Source of the DNA: Nocardioides campestrisoli
GTDB taxonomy: Bacteria > Actinomycetota > Actinomycetes > Propionibacteriales > Nocardioidaceae
Length of the DNA stretch: 64,000 nucleotides
Assembly: GCF_013624435.2 (NCBI RefSeq)
Contig: NZ_CP061768.1
Span: 1,766,001 to 1,830,000, forward strand
Direction of reading: 5' to 3'
Part shown: positions 1-8,170 of the stretch, in pieces
Position numbering within the stretch: the first letter of the stretch is position 1
Layout of the letters: the number at the start of each line of letters is the position of its first letter
Position numbers and translations under genes: made by a program
Notes under the pieces: generated by a model
What the model was told of the DNA's origin: nothing
The model's database searches: none
What the model saw: the letters and a program-made list of their open reading frames with translations, nothing else

Positions 1-1276
1 CCCGCTGGGCAACATCATCCCGGAGTGGAACGACCTGGTCTGGCGCGACGACTGGGACGGCGCGATGGACCGGCTGCACGCGACGAACAACTTCCCGGAG
101 TTCACCGGGAGGCTCTGCCCGGCGCCGTGCGAGACCGCCTGCGTGCTGGGGATCAACCAGGACGCGGTGACGATCAAGAACGTCGAGGTCTCCATCATCG
201 ACCGGGCCTGGGAGTCCGGCTACGTCCGGCCCCAGCCGCCGGAGTGGCTCTCGGGCCGCACGGTGGCGGTGATCGGGTCCGGTCCCGCCGGGCTCGCCGC
301 CGCCCAGCAGCTCACCCGGGCCGGCCACACCGTCGCGGTCTACGAGCGTGACGACCGGGCCGGGGGACTGCTGCGCTACGGCATCCCCGAGTTCAAGATG
401 GAGAAGAAGCACCTGGACCGCAGGCTGGACCAGATGCGCCGCGAGGGCACCATCTTCCGCACCGGCGTCGACGTGGGCGGCTCCGCGCTGCCCGGCTCCC
501 GGCTGCGCGAGCGCTACGACGCGGTGGTGATCGCCACCGGGTCGACCCTGCCCCGCGACCTGCCCGTCCCGGGGCGGGAGCTGGCCGGGATCCACCAGGC
601 GATGGAGTTCCTGCCCCAGGCCAACCGGGTGGCGCTCGGCGACGAGGTGCCGGACCAGATCCGCGCCGACGGCAAGCACGTGGTGATCATCGGCGGTGGC
701 GACACGGGCGCGGACTGCCTCGGCACCTCGATCCGGCACGGCGCGGCCAGCATCACCCAGCTGGAGATCCTCGCCCAGCCTCCGGTGGAGCGGCCCGAGA
801 ACCAGCCGTGGCCGACGTACCCGATGACCTTCCGGGTCTCCTCGGCGCACGAGGAGGGCGGGGAGCGGATGTACGCCGTCTCCACCCAGGAGTTCGTCGG
901 CGACGAGGAGGGCCGGGTCCGGGCCCTGCGCCTGGTCGAGGTCGACGCCTCCTTCGCCCCCGTGCCGGGCACGGAGCGGGAGATCCCGGCCGACCTGGTG
1001 CTGCTGGCCATGGGCTTCACCGGCCCCCAGCGCGAGGGACTGGTCGAGCAGCTGGGTCTGGACCTCGACGAGCGCGGCAACGTGGCGCGGGACAAGCACT
1101 ACGCCACCTCCGTCCCCGGGGTCTTCGCGGCCGGTGACGCCGGTCGCGGTCAGTCCCTGATCGTCTGGGCGATCGCGGAGGGCCGGGCGGCCGCTGCGGC
1201 GGTCGACGAGTACCTCACCGGGTCGACGGCTCTGCCGTCGCCGATCCCGCCGACGGCGCGCCCGCTCGTGGTCTGA
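1..1276 (+). CDS. gltD: Glutamate synthase small subunit (3' part; starts before window)
   Basis: This is the NADPH/FAD subunit of glutamate synthase. It supplies electrons to the large subunit, which makes glutamate from glutamine and 2-oxoglutarate. The reading frame is open from base 2 with family sequence (PLGNIIPEWNDLVW), so the true start lies upstream and the internal ATG at 65 is not the start. A CPAPCETAC cluster (Cys codons at about 116, 128 and 140) matches the N-terminal Fe–S ligands. VIGSGPAGLAAA is the FAD-binding Rossmann motif, and VIIGGGDTGADC is the NADPH-binding one. GVFAAGDAGRG near the end is the typical C-terminal FAD contact. The large subunit gltB is expected just upstream, outside the window. 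A strong terminator hairpin follows. Confidence 0.95.
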   Translation, partial: PLGNIIPEWNDLVWRDDWDGAMDRLHATNNFPEFTGRLCPAPCETACVLGINQDAVTIKNVEVSIIDRAWESGYVRPQPPEWLSGRTVAVIGSGPAGLAAAQQLTRAGHTVAVYERDDRAGGLLRYGIPEFKMEKKHLDRRLDQMRREGTIFRTGVDVGGSALPGSRLRERYDAVVIATGSTLPRDLPVPGRELAGIHQAMEFLPQANRVALGDEVPDQIRADGKHVVIIGGGDTGADCLGTSIRHGAASITQLEILAQPPVERPENQPWPTYPMTFRVSSAHEEGGERMYAVSTQEFVGDEEGRVRALRLVEVDASFAPVPGTEREIPADLVLLAMGFTGPQREGLVEQLGLDLDERGNVARDKHYATSVPGVFAAGDAGRGQSLIVWAIAEGRAAAAAVDEYLTGSTALPSPIPPTARPLVV

Positions 1277-1303
1277 GCCTGCCCGGCAGCACCTGCAACC
1301 CCC

Positions 1304-1339
1304 GCGACACCCCGGACGCCCTGGCGCCCGGGGTGTCGC
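1304..1339 (+). terminator. Terminator hairpin after gltD
   Basis: A perfect 12-bp inverted repeat, GCGACACCCCGG (1304–1315) and CCGGGGTGTCGC (1328–1339), encloses a GC-rich 12-nt loop that can pair further. It lies 27 nt after the gltD stop. There is no long U-tract, as is common for actinobacterial terminators. Confidence 0.7.
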
Positions 1340-1402
1340 GCTTCACCAGGGCGGCGGCGTGCGGGCCTGGTTTTGGATCGTTCAAGGGGTAGGCTCGGGG
1401 AC

Positions 1403-2857
1403 GTGCGAAAAGCGAAGATCGTCTGCACCCTGGGGCCCGCCGTGGCCTCTCCCGAGAAGATCCGCGCCCTGGTGGACGCGGGGATGGACGTCGCTCGGCT
1501 CAACATGAGTCACGGCTCCTACGAGGACCACGCGCGGATGTACCGGATGGTCCGCGACGCGAGCGACGCCTCGGGTCGCGGGGTCGGCATCCTGGCCGAC
1601 CTGCAGGGACCGAAGATCCGGCTGGAGCGCTTCGCGGGCGGCCCGGTGGAGCTGGAGGAGGGGCAGCCCTGGGTCATCACCACCCGGGACGTCCCGGGTG
1701 ACGCCCACGAGTGCGGCACGACGTACAAGGGACTGCCCGGGGACGTCGCCGAGGGCGACCCGATCCTGATCAACGACGGCAAGGTCCGGCTGGTCGTGGA
1801 GAAGGTGGACGGCCCCGACGTGCACACCCGGGTCGTGGTCGGCGGCCGCGTCTCGGACCACAAGGGGATCAACCTGCCGGGCGTCGCGGTCTCGGTGCCG
1901 GCGCTGAGCGAGAAGGACCGCGACGACCTGCGCTGGGCCCTGCGCCAGGGCGTGGACTTCGTCGCCCTCTCCTTCGTTCGCTCCGCTGCGGACTTCGACG
2001 ACGTCCGCGCGGTGATGGACGAAGTGGGTCGCACCGTGCCGACGCTGGCCAAGATCGAGAAGCCGCAGGCCATCGAGAACCTCGAGGCGATCGTCGACGC
2101 CTTCGACGGCTTCATGGTCGCCCGCGGCGACCTTGGGGTCGAGTGCCCGCTGGAGCTGGTGCCGCTGCTGCAGAAGGACCTGGTCGAGCGTGCGCGACGG
2201 CACGCCAAGCCGGTTATCGTGGCCACCCAGATGCTGGAGTCGATGATCAGCGCGCCGGCCCCCACCCGGGCCGAGGCCTCCGACGTGGCCAACGCCGTCC
2301 TGGACGGCGCGGACGCGGTGATGCTCTCCGGCGAGACGAGCGTGGGGCAGTACGCGGTGGAGACCGTGCGCACCATGGCCAGGATCGTGGAGACCACCGA
2401 GCAGCACGGCATGGCGCGGATGGCGCCGATGACCTGGCACCCCCGCACCCGGGGCGGGATCATCGCGAAGGCCGCGGCCGAGGTCGCCGAGCGCGTGGGT
2501 GCGCCGTACCTGATCGCCTTCACCCAGAGCGGGGACTCCGCGCGCCGTCTCGCGCGCCTGCGCGGGGAGATCCCGGTGCTCGCCTTCACCCCGCACGCCA
2601 GCACCCGTTCGCGCCTGGCCCTGACCTGGGGCGTGGAGGCGTTCAAGACCGAGGACGTGGAGCACACCGACGAGATGGTGCGCCAGGTCGACGAGGCGCT
2701 GCTCGACATCGGCCGCCTCGAGGTGGGGGAGCAGGTCGTGATCATCGGCGGCAGCCCGCCCGGCATCCCCGGGTCGACCAACGCCCTGCGGATCCACCGC
2801 ATCGGCGACGCGATCAACGGCGTGGCTCCGGCCTACCGGCGGATGCGCGACCGCTGA
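1403..2857 (+). CDS. pyk: Pyruvate kinase
   Basis: Pyruvate kinase converts phosphoenolpyruvate and ADP to pyruvate and ATP in the last step of glycolysis (484 aa). The N-terminus MRKAKIVCTLGPA is typical of actinobacterial enzymes, which favours GTG 1403 over the in-frame TTG at 1373. A TAGGCT -10-like hexamer (1390–1395) ends 7 nt before this GTG, and no Shine–Dalgarno is visible, so the mRNA is probably leaderless. Visible motifs include the active-site lysine region LAKIEKPQAIENL, the metal-binding MVARGDLGVE, and the loop ATQMLESMI…PTRAEASDVANAV. The C-terminal effector domain is full length. The stop is one base from the 3' end of a tRNA on the other strand. Confidence 0.97.
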   Translation: MRKAKIVCTLGPAVASPEKIRALVDAGMDVARLNMSHGSYEDHARMYRMVRDASDASGRGVGILADLQGPKIRLERFAGGPVELEEGQPWVITTRDVPGDAHECGTTYKGLPGDVAEGDPILINDGKVRLVVEKVDGPDVHTRVVVGGRVSDHKGINLPGVAVSVPALSEKDRDDLRWALRQGVDFVALSFVRSAADFDDVRAVMDEVGRTVPTLAKIEKPQAIENLEAIVDAFDGFMVARGDLGVECPLELVPLLQKDLVERARRHAKPVIVATQMLESMISAPAPTRAEASDVANAVLDGADAVMLSGETSVGQYAVETVRTMARIVETTEQHGMARMAPMTWHPRTRGGIIAKAAAEVAERVGAPYLIAFTQSGDSARRLARLRGEIPVLAFTPHASTRSRLALTWGVEAFKTEDVEHTDEMVRQVDEALLDIGRLEVGEQVVIIGGSPPGIPGSTNALRIHRIGDAINGVAPAYRRMRDR

Positions 2858-2858
2858 G

Positions 2859-2932
2859 TGCCCCGGGTGGGATTCGAACCCACACTGGACGGTGTTTGAG
2901 ACCGCTTCCTCTACCGGTTGGGATACCGGGGC
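2859..2932 (-). tRNA. tRNA-Leu (anticodon CAA), short variable loop
   Basis: Read on the minus strand, this 74-nt segment folds as a cloverleaf. The acceptor GCCCCGG pairs with CCGGGGC, with discriminator A. The D-loop carries the GG of CCGGTAGA. The anticodon stem GCGGT/ACCGT closes the loop CTCAAAC (anticodon CAA at 2896–2898), and the T-arm GTGGG-TTCGAAT-CCCAC is perfect. CCA is not encoded. CAA reads the leucine codon UUG, but leucine tRNAs normally have a long variable arm and this one has only about 5 nt (CCAGT). The D-stem is weak (3 bp). It may be a lineage-specific compact isoacceptor or a tRNA-like locus. Confidence 0.8.
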
Positions 2933-3000
2933 GACAGGGCGACAACGTACCGGACCCACGGGTGCGCACCGGGGGTCGGGGGAGGGGTTAATCTCTGCTC

Positions 3001-3609
3001 GTGAACGCCACCCAGCCCCGCCCCACGCCCCGCGTCGTGATCGCCGAGGACGAGGCGCTCATCCGCATGGACCTCGCTGAGATGCTCACCGAGGAGGGCT
3101 ACGAGGTGGTCGGCCAGGCGGGCGACGGCGAGCGTGCGGTCGAGCTGGCCGAGGAGCTGCGCCCCGACCTGGTCATCCTGGACGTGAAGATGCCCGTCCT
3201 GGACGGGATCGCGGCGGCCGAGCGGATCGCCGGTCAGCGCATCTGTCCCGTGGTCATCCTCACCGCCTTCTCCCAGCGCGACCTGGTCGAGCGGGCCCGC
3301 GACGCCGGGGCGATGGCCTACCTGGTCAAGCCGTTCAGCAAGACCGACCTGGTGCCGGCGATCGAGATGGCGGTCAGCCGGTTCGCCGAGGTCCGCAGCC
3401 TGGAGGCCGAGGTCGGGGACCTGACGGAACGGCTGGCCACCCGCAAGGCGATGGACCGGGCCAAGGGCGTGCTCCAGTCCGAGCTCGGGATCACCGAGCC
3501 GGAGGCCTTCCGCTGGATCCAGAAGACCGCCATGGACCTGAGGCTCTCCATGCGGCAGGTGGCGGACGGCGTGGTGACCCACGGACCGGGAATCGCCCAG
3601 GGGTCCTGA
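3001..3609 (+). CDS. pdtaR: ANTAR-domain response regulator (PdtaR-like)
   Basis: A 202-aa two-component response regulator whose output domain binds RNA. The receiver domain occupies residues 10–125, with acidic pocket EDE (16–18), phosphoacceptor Asp61 in LVILDVKMP, and switch Lys110 in YLVKPF. A coiled linker (about 125–140) and an ANTAR domain (about 140–195) follow, including the conserved AMDRAKGVLQ…GITEPEAFRWIQKTAM. ANTAR proteins act as antiterminators on paired hairpins. The family member Rv1626 is activated by the PdtaS kinase; no kinase gene lies nearby. The GTG start sits 6 nt after a TAATCT element (2989–2994), which fits a leaderless transcript divergent from the tRNA. Confidence 0.93.
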   Translation: MNATQPRPTPRVVIAEDEALIRMDLAEMLTEEGYEVVGQAGDGERAVELAEELRPDLVILDVKMPVLDGIAAAERIAGQRICPVVILTAFSQRDLVERARDAGAMAYLVKPFSKTDLVPAIEMAVSRFAEVRSLEAEVGDLTERLATRKAMDRAKGVLQSELGITEPEAFRWIQKTAMDLRLSMRQVADGVVTHGPGIAQGS

Positions 3610-3688
3610 GACCCGGCCGAAAGGTCACCGTTTGGCATCACTCGGCGTTCGGACACCGGGCGCCCTCCCCAGCGACGCAGGTCACACC

Positions 3689-3694
3689 TACACT
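3689..3694 (+). promoter_or_regulatory. Candidate -10 of the liv operon
   Basis: TACACT lies about 45 nt before the livH GTG, upstream of a good ribosome binding site (GGGAGG near 3728–3733). No convincing -35 is visible. It is the only good TAnnnT hexamer in the pdtaR–livH gap. Confidence 0.35.
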
Positions 3695-3739
3695 GCCGTG
3701 TGCGTCCGGGCGGGCGTGCAGACGGGTGGGAGGATCCGA

Positions 3740-5065
3740 GTGAAGGTTCGCCAAGAACTGCCAGGGGAACGCCGTCGTGCCCCGCGCAGCGTGCAACTGC
3801 TGATGGTCGCGCTCGTCGCGGGCATCATGTGGATGCTCGCGCCGGCCGTGCAGGCCTCGGTGCCGGTCCTGTGCATGCCGAGCGAGAGCACCGGCTGCCT
3901 CGGCGGGACGCTGCGCACCGAGGAGGGCGTCGTCCCCGAGGTGGACATCAAGGTGACCAGCCCGTCGGGCGAGGAGACCGTCCTCACCACCAACGAGCAG
4001 GGCAAGTGGAACCTGACCGCGGAGGAGGAGGGTCCCTGGACGCTCCAGGTCGACCCCGAGACGCTCCCGGACGACGTGGCGACCACCGGTGAGGAGGTCG
4101 TCACCGTCCAGGCCCGCTTCGGCGCCACCATCCCGGGGCTGATCCCGGTCCGGACCGACAGCTTCAGCTCCGAGCGCAGCTTCACCGAGTACCTCGCCCA
4201 GAGCGCGGTCAACGGCCTGCGCCTGGGGCTGCTGCTGGCGCTCGCCGCGGTCGGCCTCTCGCTGATCTACGGCACCACCCGGCTCTCCAGCTTCTCCCAC
4301 GCCGAGCAGGTGACCCTGGGCGGCATGGTCGCCTACGGGCTGGTCAACGTCGCGGGGCTGAACCTCTGGCTCGGTGGCGCGATCACCGTGGTGATCTGTG
4401 CGATGACCGGCTGGACCCAGGACCGGCTGATGTGGCAGCCCCTGCGCCGCCGCGGCCTCGGGCTCACCCAGATGATGATCGTCACGATCGGTCTGGCCCT
4501 CGCCGCTCAGTACGCCTTCCAGTACTTCGTCGGGGCGCGCACGGTGCGGGTCGTGCAGGACAACCCGGACGTGGCCGAGTTCGGCCCGATCACCATCACC
4601 TACCAGTCCCTGGTCGCGATGGCGATCTCGGTCATCGTCCTGGCGGCGGTGGGCTACGCGCTGCTCCGCACCCGGGTGGGCCGGGCGACGCGCGCGGTCT
4701 CCGACAACCCCGCCCTCGCGGCGGCCTCGGGCATCGACGTGGACAAGGTGGTGCGCCTGGTCTGGACCGTGGCCACCGGCCTGGCCGGCCTCTCCGGCAT
4801 CCTCTACGCGCTGGTGACCAACGGCATCAAGTGGGACTCCGGGATGCAGATCCTCCTGCTGCTCTTCGCCGCGGTCACCCTGGGCGGTCTCGGCACCGCC
4901 TTCGGTGCCCTCCTCGGCGCGCTCATCATCGGCATGGTCGTCGAGCTCTCGCCGGTCTTCGGCATGCCGGGCGACTTCAAGTACGCGACCGCGATGCTCA
5001 TCCTCATCCTGCTCCTGCTGGTGCGGCCCCAGGGCCTGCTCGGCAAGGCTGAGCGGGTCGGGTAG
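3740..5065 (+). CDS. livH: Branched-chain amino acid ABC permease LivH with secreted N-terminal domain
   Basis: A membrane permease subunit of a high-affinity branched-chain amino acid importer (441 aa from GTG 3740, preceded by GGGAGG). The LivH core begins near residue 155 (SAVNGLRLGLLLALAAVGLSLIYGT) and has about eight membrane segments with the family motif LGGLGTAFGALLGALIIG. The first 150 residues are unusual. A signal peptide (about residues 19–42, LAPAVQA cleavage region) is followed by an extracytoplasmic module with two cysteines (VLCMP…TGCLGG) and a beta-sandwich pattern (VPEVDIKVTSPSGEE…NEQGKWNLTAEEEGPWTLQV). This resembles carboxypeptidase-regulatory-like domains. First gene of livHMGF. 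Confidence 0.9.
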   Translation: MKVRQELPGERRRAPRSVQLLMVALVAGIMWMLAPAVQASVPVLCMPSESTGCLGGTLRTEEGVVPEVDIKVTSPSGEETVLTTNEQGKWNLTAEEEGPWTLQVDPETLPDDVATTGEEVVTVQARFGATIPGLIPVRTDSFSSERSFTEYLAQSAVNGLRLGLLLALAAVGLSLIYGTTRLSSFSHAEQVTLGGMVAYGLVNVAGLNLWLGGAITVVICAMTGWTQDRLMWQPLRRRGLGLTQMMIVTIGLALAAQYAFQYFVGARTVRVVQDNPDVAEFGPITITYQSLVAMAISVIVLAAVGYALLRTRVGRATRAVSDNPALAAASGIDVDKVVRLVWTVATGLAGLSGILYALVTNGIKWDSGMQILLLLFAAVTLGGLGTAFGALLGALIIGMVVELSPVFGMPGDFKYATAMLILILLLLVRPQGLLGKAERVG

Positions 5066-5077
5066 AAGGGGAACCCC

Positions 5078-6205
5078 ATGACCATGGATGCAGAAGCCGC
5101 CACGCTGGCGGAGGCGCCGCCGGACGAGTCCGGGTCCGCCAAGCTCCGTCGGGGCGTCGTCATCGCGCTGGGCATGATCGGCGGGCTGGTCCTGCTGTGG
5201 CTGGTCGGGCAGTTCGTTCCCGGGGAGGCAGGCTCCATCGCCCGGGCGATGATGCGCGAGGCGATCTCGCCGCAGACCGCCGCGGTGGCGATCGCCGTCA
5301 TCGGGCTCAACGTGCACTTCGGCTTCACCGGGCTGCTCAACATCGGCCAGGCCGGCTTCATGCTGCTGGGCGCCTACGGGTTCGCGATCTCGGTGCGGTA
5401 CGACGTGCCTCTGGTCCCGGCGGTCCTCATCGGCCTGATGGCCGCGGTCGTCTTCGCCCTGATCCTCGGGCTGCCGACCCTGAAGCTGCGCGGTGACTAC
5501 CTCGCCATCGTGACCATCTCGGCGGCGGAGATCATCCGCTACGTCGGTCGCTCGGCGCTGCTGACGGACTTCACCGGCGCCGCCCAGGGGATCCAGGGCA
5601 AGACCTACCGCGACCCGTTCACCGACCTGTCGTTCTTCGGCTCCGGTGACGCCAGCATCGGCTTCCTGAGCTACCAGATGACGGGTGTCAACGGGTGGTG
5701 GGTCAGGTTCGTGGCCTGGACCCTGGTGGGGCTGTGCGTGCTGGCGATCTACCTGCTGGTCCGCAGCCCCTGGGGGAGGCTGCTCCGCGGGATCCGTGAG
5801 GACGAGATGGCGATCCTCAGCCTGGGCAAGAACGCCTTCGCGGTGAAGATGCAGGCCCTGGTGATCGGCGGCGTGCTCGGCGCGCTGGGCGGGATCATCT
5901 ACGTCCTGCCGTCGTCGGTGCAGCCGGACTCGATGGGCCGCGCCCTGACCTTCTTCGCCTGGACCGCCCTGCTGCTGGGCGGCGCCGCGACGATCTTCGG
6001 GCCCGTCCTCGGGTCGATCCTGTTCTTCGTGGTCCGCATCTTCATCAAGGGCACCGCCGACGTGCTGGTCCCCAACAGCCTGATGAACAGCCAGCAGACC
6101 GAGCAGTTCTCCTGGATCGTGGTCGGCGTCGCGCTGATGCTGCTGGTGATCTTCCGACCACAAGGGATCCTCGGCGACAAGAGGGAGTTGCGGTTCAATG
6201 TCTGA
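5078..6205 (+). CDS. livM: Branched-chain amino acid ABC permease LivM
   Basis: Second permease of the importer (375 aa). ATG 5078 follows GAAGGGG, 12 nt after the livH stop. An N-terminal cytoplasmic tail of about 25 residues precedes eight to ten hydrophobic segments. LivM signatures are visible: NVHFGFTGLLNIGQAGFMLLGAYG, LPTLKLRGDYLAIVTISAAEIIRYVGRSA, and the cytoplasmic coupling loop SPWGRLLRGIREDEMAILSLGKN, which contacts the ATPases. The end overlaps the livG start by 8 nt, which suggests translational coupling. Confidence 0.94.
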   Translation: MTMDAEAATLAEAPPDESGSAKLRRGVVIALGMIGGLVLLWLVGQFVPGEAGSIARAMMREAISPQTAAVAIAVIGLNVHFGFTGLLNIGQAGFMLLGAYGFAISVRYDVPLVPAVLIGLMAAVVFALILGLPTLKLRGDYLAIVTISAAEIIRYVGRSALLTDFTGAAQGIQGKTYRDPFTDLSFFGSGDASIGFLSYQMTGVNGWWVRFVAWTLVGLCVLAIYLLVRSPWGRLLRGIREDEMAILSLGKNAFAVKMQALVIGGVLGALGGIIYVLPSSVQPDSMGRALTFFAWTALLLGGAATIFGPVLGSILFFVVRIFIKGTADVLVPNSLMNSQQTEQFSWIVVGVALMLLVIFRPQGILGDKRELRFNV

Positions 6206-7226
6206 GACGACCGCCGGGACCACCCGGTTCGACAGTGCGGACCCGGAGCAGCGCCGCGCGCTGATGGCCCAGGTCGAGGCCGCGCCGGGGTCGGCCAAGC
6301 CGGACCCGATCCTCAAGGTCGACCGGATCGTGCGGAGCTTCGGCGGGATGACCGCCGTGGACGTGGACCACCTCGAGGTGCAGCGTGGGGTGATCACCGC
6401 CCTGATCGGCCCCAACGGGGCCGGCAAGACCACGTTCTTCAACCTGATCACCGGGTTCGACAAGCCCTCCTCGGCCCGCAACGGCGCCCACTGGTCCTTC
6501 GACGGGGCGACCCTGGACAAGACGTCGCCGGCCAAGGTCGCCCAGGCCGGCATGGTGCGGACCTTCCAGCTCACCAAGGCCCTGAACCGGATGACGGTGC
6601 TGGACAACATGATGCTGGGGGCCACCGGCCAGGCGGGGGAGAACCTGCTCAAGGCGTGGCTCTCCCCGTTGTGGCGCAAGCAGGAGAACGAGGTCGAGTC
6701 CAAGGCCAAGGACCTCCTCCAGCGGTTCAAGCTGCTGGACAAGAAGGACGACTACGCCGGCAGTCTCTCGGGCGGGCAGCGCAAGCTGCTGGAGATGGCT
6801 CGGGCGCTGATGACGGACCCGAAGATGATCATGCTCGACGAGCCGATGGCCGGGGTGAACCCGGCCCTGACCCAGTCACTGCTCGGGCACATCCAGAGCC
6901 TTCGCGACGAGGGGATGACGGTCCTGTTCGTCGAGCACGACATGCACATGGTCCGGCACATCTCCGACTGGGTGGTGGTGATGGCCGAGGGCCGGATCGT
7001 CGCCGAGGGGGCGGCCGGCGAGGTGATGAGCAACCCGGCCGTGATCGACGCCTACCTGGGAGCGCACCACGACACCGACCTCGGTGACGACTCGCTGCTC
7101 ACGGACGCGACCATGTCTCAGATCGCCCGGGAGGTCGAGCACGAGGAGACCCGGCAGGACCAGGAGAACGCCCCCGGGACGGCGCCGCGGCCCGGCTCCG
7201 GGACCACGACGGGAGAGGGCCGATGA
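6198..7226 (+). CDS. livG: Branched-chain amino acid ABC ATPase LivG
   Basis: The first ATPase of the importer (342 aa, longer than the usual ~255–290). It has an N-terminal extension of about 35 residues before LKVDRIVRSFGGMTAVD. Walker A is GPNGAGKTT, the signature is LSGGQRKLLEMARAL, and Walker B is MIMLDEPMAGVNP followed by the H-loop EHDMHMV. After the normal LivG end (DAYLGAHH) comes an acidic, Gln/Glu- and Pro/Gly-rich tail of about 65 residues (DTDLGDDSLL…) of unknown role. The stop overlaps the livF ATG (ATGA). Confidence 0.94.
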   Translation: MSETTAGTTRFDSADPEQRRALMAQVEAAPGSAKPDPILKVDRIVRSFGGMTAVDVDHLEVQRGVITALIGPNGAGKTTFFNLITGFDKPSSARNGAHWSFDGATLDKTSPAKVAQAGMVRTFQLTKALNRMTVLDNMMLGATGQAGENLLKAWLSPLWRKQENEVESKAKDLLQRFKLLDKKDDYAGSLSGGQRKLLEMARALMTDPKMIMLDEPMAGVNPALTQSLLGHIQSLRDEGMTVLFVEHDMHMVRHISDWVVVMAEGRIVAEGAAGEVMSNPAVIDAYLGAHHDTDLGDDSLLTDATMSQIAREVEHEETRQDQENAPGTAPRPGSGTTTGEGR

Positions 7227-8047
7227 GCCAGTCCGCACAGGGATCACCACAGGGAGCAGCACAGGGTCCGGCGCAGGGCGCGGTCCCGGTGGTCGAGGCC
7301 CAGGACATCGTCGCGGGCTACCTGCCCGGGGTCAACATCCTCAACGGCTGCAGCCTGACCGCCTACCCGGGCGAGATGATCGGCATCATCGGCCCCAACG
7401 GGGCCGGCAAGTCGACGCTCCTCAAGGCGATGTTCGGCCTGGTCAACGTGCACGAGGGCACTGTGCGCCTGCACGGGGAGGACATCACCAACGCGCGGAC
7501 CAACCGCCTGGTGGAGATGGGGGTCGGGTTCGTCCCGCAGACCAACAACGTCTTCCCCAGCCTGACCATCGAGGAGAACCTCCGGATGGGGCTGTACCTG
7601 CGCCCCAAGAAGGTGGGTGAGCGTCTGCGGGCCATGTGGGACCTCTTCCCGGTGCTGCACGACCGACGCAACCAGAGTGCGGGAGCGCTGTCGGGCGGCG
7701 AGCGCCAGTCCCTGGCGATGGCCCGGGCCCTGATGATGGAGCCCTCGGTGCTGCTGCTCGACGAGCCGTCGGCCGGTCTCTCCCCGGTACGCCAGGACGA
7801 GACGTTCCTGCGGACCCGGATGATCAACAAGACCGGCGTGTGCGTGGTGATGGTCGAGCAGAACGCCCGTCGCTGCCTGCAGATCTGCGACCGCGGCTAC
7901 GTCCTCGACCAGGGTCGGGACGCCCACACCGGCACCGGCCGGGACCTGGCCAACGATCCCAAGGTGATCGAGCTCTACCTGGGCACCCTGGCCGCTGACG
8001 TGGAGAAGGACGGGGCGCCGAGCGACCCCACCCAGTCGCCCGCCTGA
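7223..8047 (+). CDS. livF: Branched-chain amino acid ABC ATPase LivF
   Basis: The second ATPase of the importer (274 aa). A short Gln/Gly/Ala-rich leader (QGSPQGAAQGPAQGA) precedes the ABC domain. Walker A is GPNGAGKST, the signature ALSGGERQSLAMARAL, and Walker B VLLLDEPSAGLSP. The LivF-type FVPQTNNVFPSLTIEENLRMG Q-loop region and the C-terminal IELYLGTLA are present. It is coupled to livG by a 4-nt overlap and is the last gene of the operon. A bidirectional terminator follows. Confidence 0.95.
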   Translation: MSQSAQGSPQGAAQGPAQGAVPVVEAQDIVAGYLPGVNILNGCSLTAYPGEMIGIIGPNGAGKSTLLKAMFGLVNVHEGTVRLHGEDITNARTNRLVEMGVGFVPQTNNVFPSLTIEENLRMGLYLRPKKVGERLRAMWDLFPVLHDRRNQSAGALSGGERQSLAMARALMMEPSVLLLDEPSAGLSPVRQDETFLRTRMINKTGVCVVMVEQNARRCLQICDRGYVLDQGRDAHTGTGRDLANDPKVIELYLGTLAADVEKDGAPSDPTQSPA

Positions 8048-8115
8048 GCCACCCGCACAGCGGCACCGACCCAGCAAGCGGAAGACTGCAACAACACGAA
8101 GACCGTGACACGAGG

Positions 8116-8145
8116 AAGGCCCCGGACCAGCTTGTCCGGGGCCTT
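8116..8145. terminator. Bidirectional terminator between livF and the binding protein gene
   Basis: A perfect 12-bp stem, AAGGCCCCGGAC (8116–8127) with GTCCGGGGCCTT (8134–8145), has a 6-nt loop and sits between two convergent genes. The A/T at each end can serve as a short U-run in either direction. Confidence 0.85.
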
Positions 8146-8170
8146 CTCGTCGTGCTGCGTCCGAGGACGG

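Noticed and set aside
3638..6742. Very long open frame (over 1000 codons) antisense to the liv genes
   Set aside because: Its predicted product is low-complexity His/Asp/Gln/Arg-rich sequence without motifs. It mirrors livH, livM and livG, and arises from high third-position GC.
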